Positions 59,651 to 64,000 of a stretch of DNA of 64,000 nt are shown here, piece by piece. The stretch is from contig NC_135240.1 of assembly GCF_947623445.1 (NCBI RefSeq), forward strand, positions 6,014,001 to 6,078,000, read 5' to 3'. The position numbers and the translations under genes were made by a program. The notes below the pieces were generated by a model, which worked only from the letters and a program-made list of their open reading frames with translations, made no database searches and was not told the origin of the DNA. The DNA is from Clavelina lepadiformis (lineage: Eukaryota; Chordata; Ascidiacea; Aplousobranchia; Clavelinidae). The first letter of the stretch is position 1; the number at the start of each line of letters is the position of its first letter.

Positions 59651-60721
59651 AAATTTTTAAGAGGATTTCATCATGGATCTACTGTCGCTTGCTATCTAGT
59701 TTATATTTGTTATCGAAATAAACTGACACTAAAAGCATACATGACAGCTATATGTATATTTCTTCGGACGATGATATACAGTTATCAGTAACAACAGTAT
59801 CTTTTTTCTACGAAAGTAAAACATTTGGCAGTGATTGCAAAAGATGAACTCTAAGGTACACTATAATCAACTTAATTCGTACAACAAAAAGCAAGAACAG
59901 ATGTTGTTAAAACCATCTACTACGGTTGGTGTATCGATTTAAACAACCACAAGAAATTACTGGGCGCTTCATTCGATGCACTGCGGTTGTTCAACTGAAC
60001 TTTGTCTTTAACTTTGCAAATGTTATATTTAAATTAGCACCGCCGGTTCCAGGTTGGTTAAACCGACACCTTTGGATGTAAATAGTTCTTGGGTTTAATG
60101 GTCGTGGGATTATTTGTTTTAGGTCGATTTGACCGATTACAAACGCAACTATGATTTGTAACTGTGCTTGTACTTCATTCGAAGCGTCCACATTCAATCA
60201 AAGTACCGGTATTTTAAAACTCATTGTAAGTAGATTTGCTTATCCGGACGATGGCGCTACGACAATAAGCGCAGCCGTCAATGTAACGACGCCAAACAAT
60301 AACGAGAAATGCGCAAGAGAAAAATTGAAGTACACAGTGGGGAAAGGACAAAAAGAAAGGCAAAGAAATGAAAAACCAATCACAGATCAAATAAGAGAAA
60401 ATGGCTTTTCTATATTTCCCAACCGCCAGTGAGCGCTCCTGAGCAAAATACCATTAATAATTGCAACGGAGTTTTGACGACCAATTAGCACCTGACAGTA
60501 TTCAGTTTGAGATGCCCCTGTTATTTTAACGAGCCTTAATATGGTAGAGACTGGGAATTGCAAACATGCATATTTTACACTTTCGGAAAGCTGTTTGTTT
60601 TGATAGCAACCAGTTATCAAACTTATAAAAACAATATTTCCAGCCAAAGTAGCTAAAAAGAGTTCCGGCAAAACAAACTTCCCCCATGGTAGCGATTCCG
60701 TAACTTCACCCTAAAAATAGC
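59651..60721. other. Convergent intergenic region CNBD2 / GPCR
   Basis: This 1.07-kb stretch holds the 3' flanks of two convergent genes. Open frames around 60151-60432 (+) and 60387-60671 (-) overlap each other antisense, and neither resembles a known protein. No repeats were recognised. Confidence 0.5.
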
Positions 60722-61664
60722 TTAAACACTGCTGCACCGTATACCCTCAACAGGTATAAGTCTGTCTGTCTCAATGTCGCCATTGTAACGTTGACCTGGA
60801 GTGGAGTTTGTGGATATGTCAGGTAGATAAGAATTTTCATCACTTTTCGAGAGTTTGTGCTCACCACCGTCAGATGGCGGACGAGAGCACGACACGGTGC
60901 TCCTCGTTGCGTTCAAAGAGTTCAAGTCACTTAGTTTCTTCAACATCTGCTCATTTCGGGAATTTTCGTTCGACGAAGACGCGACGCTGTCTCTCAGAGA
61001 TGTTCCGTTAAGCCTGATCCCATTCAATTGAACGCCACCATCCGATGGAAGGTCGGTGGAGAATTCCATGACGTCCGTCAGCATTACGTCACTATAAAGA
61101 AACCGCGAGTTGCTGTTGGTTGGCGCGAGTGCAATGTGGCTATTGTGGTGGTTGGTGGTTCTGGTCGAAGTGGTCGATACAGCTAAGATAAAACACAGCG
61201 GAGTTTTAAAACGTTCATTTAAGCATCAAATGCAGTGGAAACCCGTCAACTCAAATGTGAAAATATCAAATCATTTCGGTTTTTTGAAGCTTTAAACAGC
61301 AATTGGTGAAGTCAGTTTATGTTATCCGGAGTTTCGTATTAAGCAAAGTGGAGCAAACAAACTCCCACTGTAAACCGTCGTGCGCTGATACGGTGCGAAT
61401 GTGCAACTACAAACCGAAAGCGTGACGTCGCTATGACAATGCAGATAACGTCATAATAAAAAGAGTGCAACAACCGGAGCCCAGTAATGAAAGCTGGTTC
61501 TTACCAGAATTCTTCCGAGTCCACAAGTAGGAGTAGATGTTGGTGAGACTGGTGGTGGTGGACGCTCTCTTTCTACGCTGGTACCTCATGAAGTCGTGAT
61601 CTCTCTTCCTCATCTCACAGCGCAACTTCCACCGCCTCCATGTCTTCTTGCACTCATCCTGGAC
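60722..61664 (-). CDS. C-terminal exons of a class B-like G-protein-coupled receptor
   Basis: Two exons, 61664-61505 and 61182-60722, join in phase to a stop at 60722. The first begins VQDECKKTWRRWKLRCEMRK, which matches the segment just after transmembrane helix 7 of secretin-type receptors (vertebrate GEVQAEIKKSW-RW). The rest is a long serine/threonine-rich cytoplasmic tail (TSLTNIYSYLW, then SNENSRNEQ), likely a phosphorylation and arrestin region. The membrane-spanning exons are not in the window and must lie beyond the LINE to the right. Which class B receptor this is cannot be told from the tail. An unrelated basic protein is possible but less likely. Confidence 0.6.
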
Positions 61665-62345
61665 CTAAAAAAAAACAGGTTAAACAAATGGAAATTGACG
61701 TGATGAACGGTTGGGAAAAGTCAATTATTAATATTAATTAGGGTAGTTGTATGATAAGCGTAAAAAAAACGAAGGTTTATCGCGATACTTGAAGCAGTAA
61801 ATTGCAAACCACAAGACGTAGAAGGTTTACTTTAAAATGTAAGCAACGCTGGTAGCACAAAGAACATTTTGTCTTCTATTCAATTGAACACACGACCAGG
61901 GAAGCCAATGCCCGCGTGATGAGATTTTCTAAGTCGTTAAATGTTCAAGTCTCTTAAAAACAAACGCTTACGCTTTTTACGAAGGCTTTCACCATTTGCG
62001 AGCGCGATATTAAAATAGAAACGATGTTTTAACGACAGAAAGTTCAAGTTTATTTATTGCCAATTGTTCACTGCGAATCGCAAGGAATCGCTAGCGGCAT
62101 TTCATAGCAGCCAAACCGAACCAATTATGCTGTTTGGCAAATTGGGGCTGGCTCTTACTACCCACATGTCTTTGCCGCTTATCTGCACAAACAGGAAGCA
62201 ATAAAGTCTACAAACAGGCTGGTTAGACATATTTTAGGCCGTTTATGCGCAGAGTTAAAAAGCTGTCTGCGTCGCACAGCAAATGTCAGGTCCTATAAAA
62301 GAAAAGTAATCTTAAGTACAAAGTAGTCATAAGTAGAAGGTTGTA
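61665..62345. other. Probable GPCR intron left of the LINE
   Basis: This 680-bp AT-rich stretch lies between the VQDEC exon acceptor (TTTTTTTAG, minus strand) and the LINE. I found no upstream GPCR exon in it, so it is taken as intron. Confidence 0.45.
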
Positions 62346-64000
62346 AATTTTTTTCAAATCTTGCTATTCTAGGTGTAGGTTCCCAATGTGTCTAAACGCT
62401 AAAACTGTTCTACTCAAAACGAGATTACCACGAATTTACCACGAAGTAATAAAACTCATAAATGTTTACGCCCCAAATGTAAAAGGCCACTCGACAAACG
62501 AAAACAACCTATTTTTTGAACGCGCCCACCAGTATTTCACAGACAACGTCCCGACAATACTCGCAGGCGATTTTAACATCGTCGACGACCCCCAACTCGA
62601 TAAAGACCCCCCGAAGCGAATCAACGCAAGGAAAAGCGAACTGAAAGTCCTATGCGAAACCCATGACCTAAAAGACCACTTTCGAACTTTAAAGGGCAAC
62701 GAAAAACAGTTCTCTTGGCAAGACGGCAACAGTAAATCGCGCCTAGACAGATTCTACCTGTCAAATAACATAACGGCTACGGAAATAGAATACGAGCACA
62801 CGCACCTGTCAGACCATAAAATCGTAAAAATCCACATCAATGTTACAGCCCCCCCACCAAGGGGAAAACGCCGATGGATAAACAACACGCAGATATACAA
62901 ATTTGAACCTTTTTTAAACGCGATAAAAGAAAAATGGCCGCTTTGGGCAACGCTCAAGCCATTGTACTTCGACAATCCAAGCGACTGGTGGACCGAAATT
63001 AAAAAAAGACTAAAAACGCTGATACGCCGATCTACCAAAGAAATGAACGCGGCAAACAACGAGAAAAGTGCAGAAACGAAAAAAGCCTACGAAGATGCAA
63101 TCGCAGCCTTAGGCAACAATGAAATAACATACAGCGAATACCTCGACGCAAAACGCAACCTACGAAACCAAAGAAAAAAAGAAACCATAGAAAAAACGGC
63201 CAAAAACAGAAAATTCGAAGGAAAACTAGGCAGCAAAGCGTTTTTTCAAAAATATAAAAACAAACAGAAACAAACGTTTATATCCGAACTCTACGATGAA
63301 AACTTCCTCCCAACTCAAAACCCAAAAGAAATGACAAAACTCGCTCAGTCATTCTACGAACAATTGTACAAAAAAACGGAAACGAACGAAAACGCGCAGT
63401 ATGCTTTCTTAAACGAAACCACCCGAAAATTAAATACGGAAGATAACAAAAATCTAGAAAAACCAATAACCATAGAAGAAATTGAAAACGCAGTAAAATC
63501 TATGAAAAACGGAAAATCACCCGGCCCTGACGGCTTATCCGCAGAACTCTATAAAGAATGTTGGCCACTAATAAGAAACGAAATACGAGAGCTCATACAA
63601 TACTGGTTTGACCAAAAAGTAATCCCCAGGGAAATAAAAAAAGGTATCATAACTCTCATCCACAAAAAAGGAGATGACGCAGACCTAAAAAATTATAGGC
63701 CCATAACGCTGCTAAACGTAGAATACAAAATATATACCAAAATATTAACAAACAGATTAAAAGAAATTATGCCAAATTTGATAGGAGACTCCCAGTTCGC
63801 AACGGTGGGAAAAACAATAAGCGAAGGCACCACCCTTCTAAGAGACCTCTTCGAACAGAGCTCAAAAAGAGGGCTCGAGGCGTTTCTCGTCTCACTAGAC
63901 TTTGAAAAAGCTTTCGATTCTATAGAAAAAGACTGGCTAAAAAAAACTCTGTGCGCGATAAATCTATCCACTAAAATACGGCACATTATCGAAAACCTAT
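62346..64000 (+). mobile_element. LINE (L1/Tx1-like) with open endonuclease-reverse transcriptase frame
   Basis: One frame stays open from about 62346 to the window edge, over 540 codons with the first ATG at 62386. It begins inside an apurinic-type endonuclease (INVYAPN, ILAGDFNIVDDP, SRLDRFYLS, LSDHKIVK), lacking its N-terminal part. A basic linker follows, then reverse transcriptase (NGKSPGPDGLSAELYKECW, LIHKKGDDADLKNYRPITL, LVSLDFEKAFDSIEKDWL). The FADD box lies beyond the edge. The plus strand is strikingly A-rich with C-ending codons, unlike the host genes. No stop or frameshift was seen, so the copy is young, although probably 5'-truncated. Its orientation is opposite to the GPCR gene it appears to interrupt. 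The L1/Tx1 assignment is by motif memory only. Confidence 0.9.

Noticed and set aside
59991-60671. Small frames on both strands between CNBD2 and the GPCR exons
   Set aside because: They overlap antisense and have no conserved features.
1-64000. tRNA genes, rRNA genes, CRISPR arrays
   Set aside because: Scanning by eye for tRNA B-box words, rRNA-like blocks and regularly spaced repeats found nothing convincing.

Overview
The window is a stretch of an animal nuclear genome. It is AT-rich, its genes have many small exons split by short GT-AG (twice GC-AG) introns, and the proteins are typical metazoan orthologues (WASHC4, FANCB, CIAO2B, RPL17, cyclin A, FTSJ1, eRF3, TBC1D1/4, CNBD2 and the tail of a class B GPCR). 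Intron sizes, mobile elements and divergence from vertebrate proteins suggest an invertebrate deuterostome, perhaps a tunicate. That placement is inference, because nothing here is a species marker. All identifications rest on remembered family sequences and on reading frames. Exon joins were checked by codon phase, and the joins of every multi-exon model agree except one in FANCB.

Layout. 1-5940 (-): the 5' part of WASHC4, running off the left edge, with a 1.76 kb CMC-type DNA transposon in intron 3. 5941-9045: a gene-free gap with transposase relics and a hAT-type miniature element. 9046-12917 (-) FANCB and 13351-14087 (-) CIAO2B lie head to tail. CIAO2B shares a 0.75 kb divergent promoter region with RPL17 (14834-16963, +). 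18377-20573 (-) is cyclin A, with an E2F/CCAAT/E-box cluster about 1 kb upstream. 24503-27696 (-) is FTSJ1. 28462-29928 (-) is an uninterrupted six-finger C2H2 gene. 29929-35619 is gene-poor and holds repeats and a hAT relic. 35620-38239 (+) is GSPT1 (eRF3). 40533-52226 (-) is a 24-exon TBC1D1/TBC1D4 gene. 54202-59650 (+) is CNBD2. 60722-61664 (-) holds the two last exons of a class B-like GPCR. From 62346 to the right edge (+) runs a LINE with an open endonuclease/reverse-transcriptase frame.

Most genes are unrelated housekeeping or regulatory genes: genome maintenance (FANCB, CIAO2B), cell cycle (CCNA), translation (RPL17, GSPT1, FTSJ1) and membrane traffic (WASHC4, TBC1D1/4). No operon is proven, though CIAO2B-FANCB (434 bp apart, same strand) is a candidate pair. 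The accessory interest lies in the mobile DNA: one CMC-like transposon, at least four hAT-type miniature elements with target duplications, a hAT relic with a fused BED finger and C-terminus, a three-copy hairpin repeat, and the LINE.
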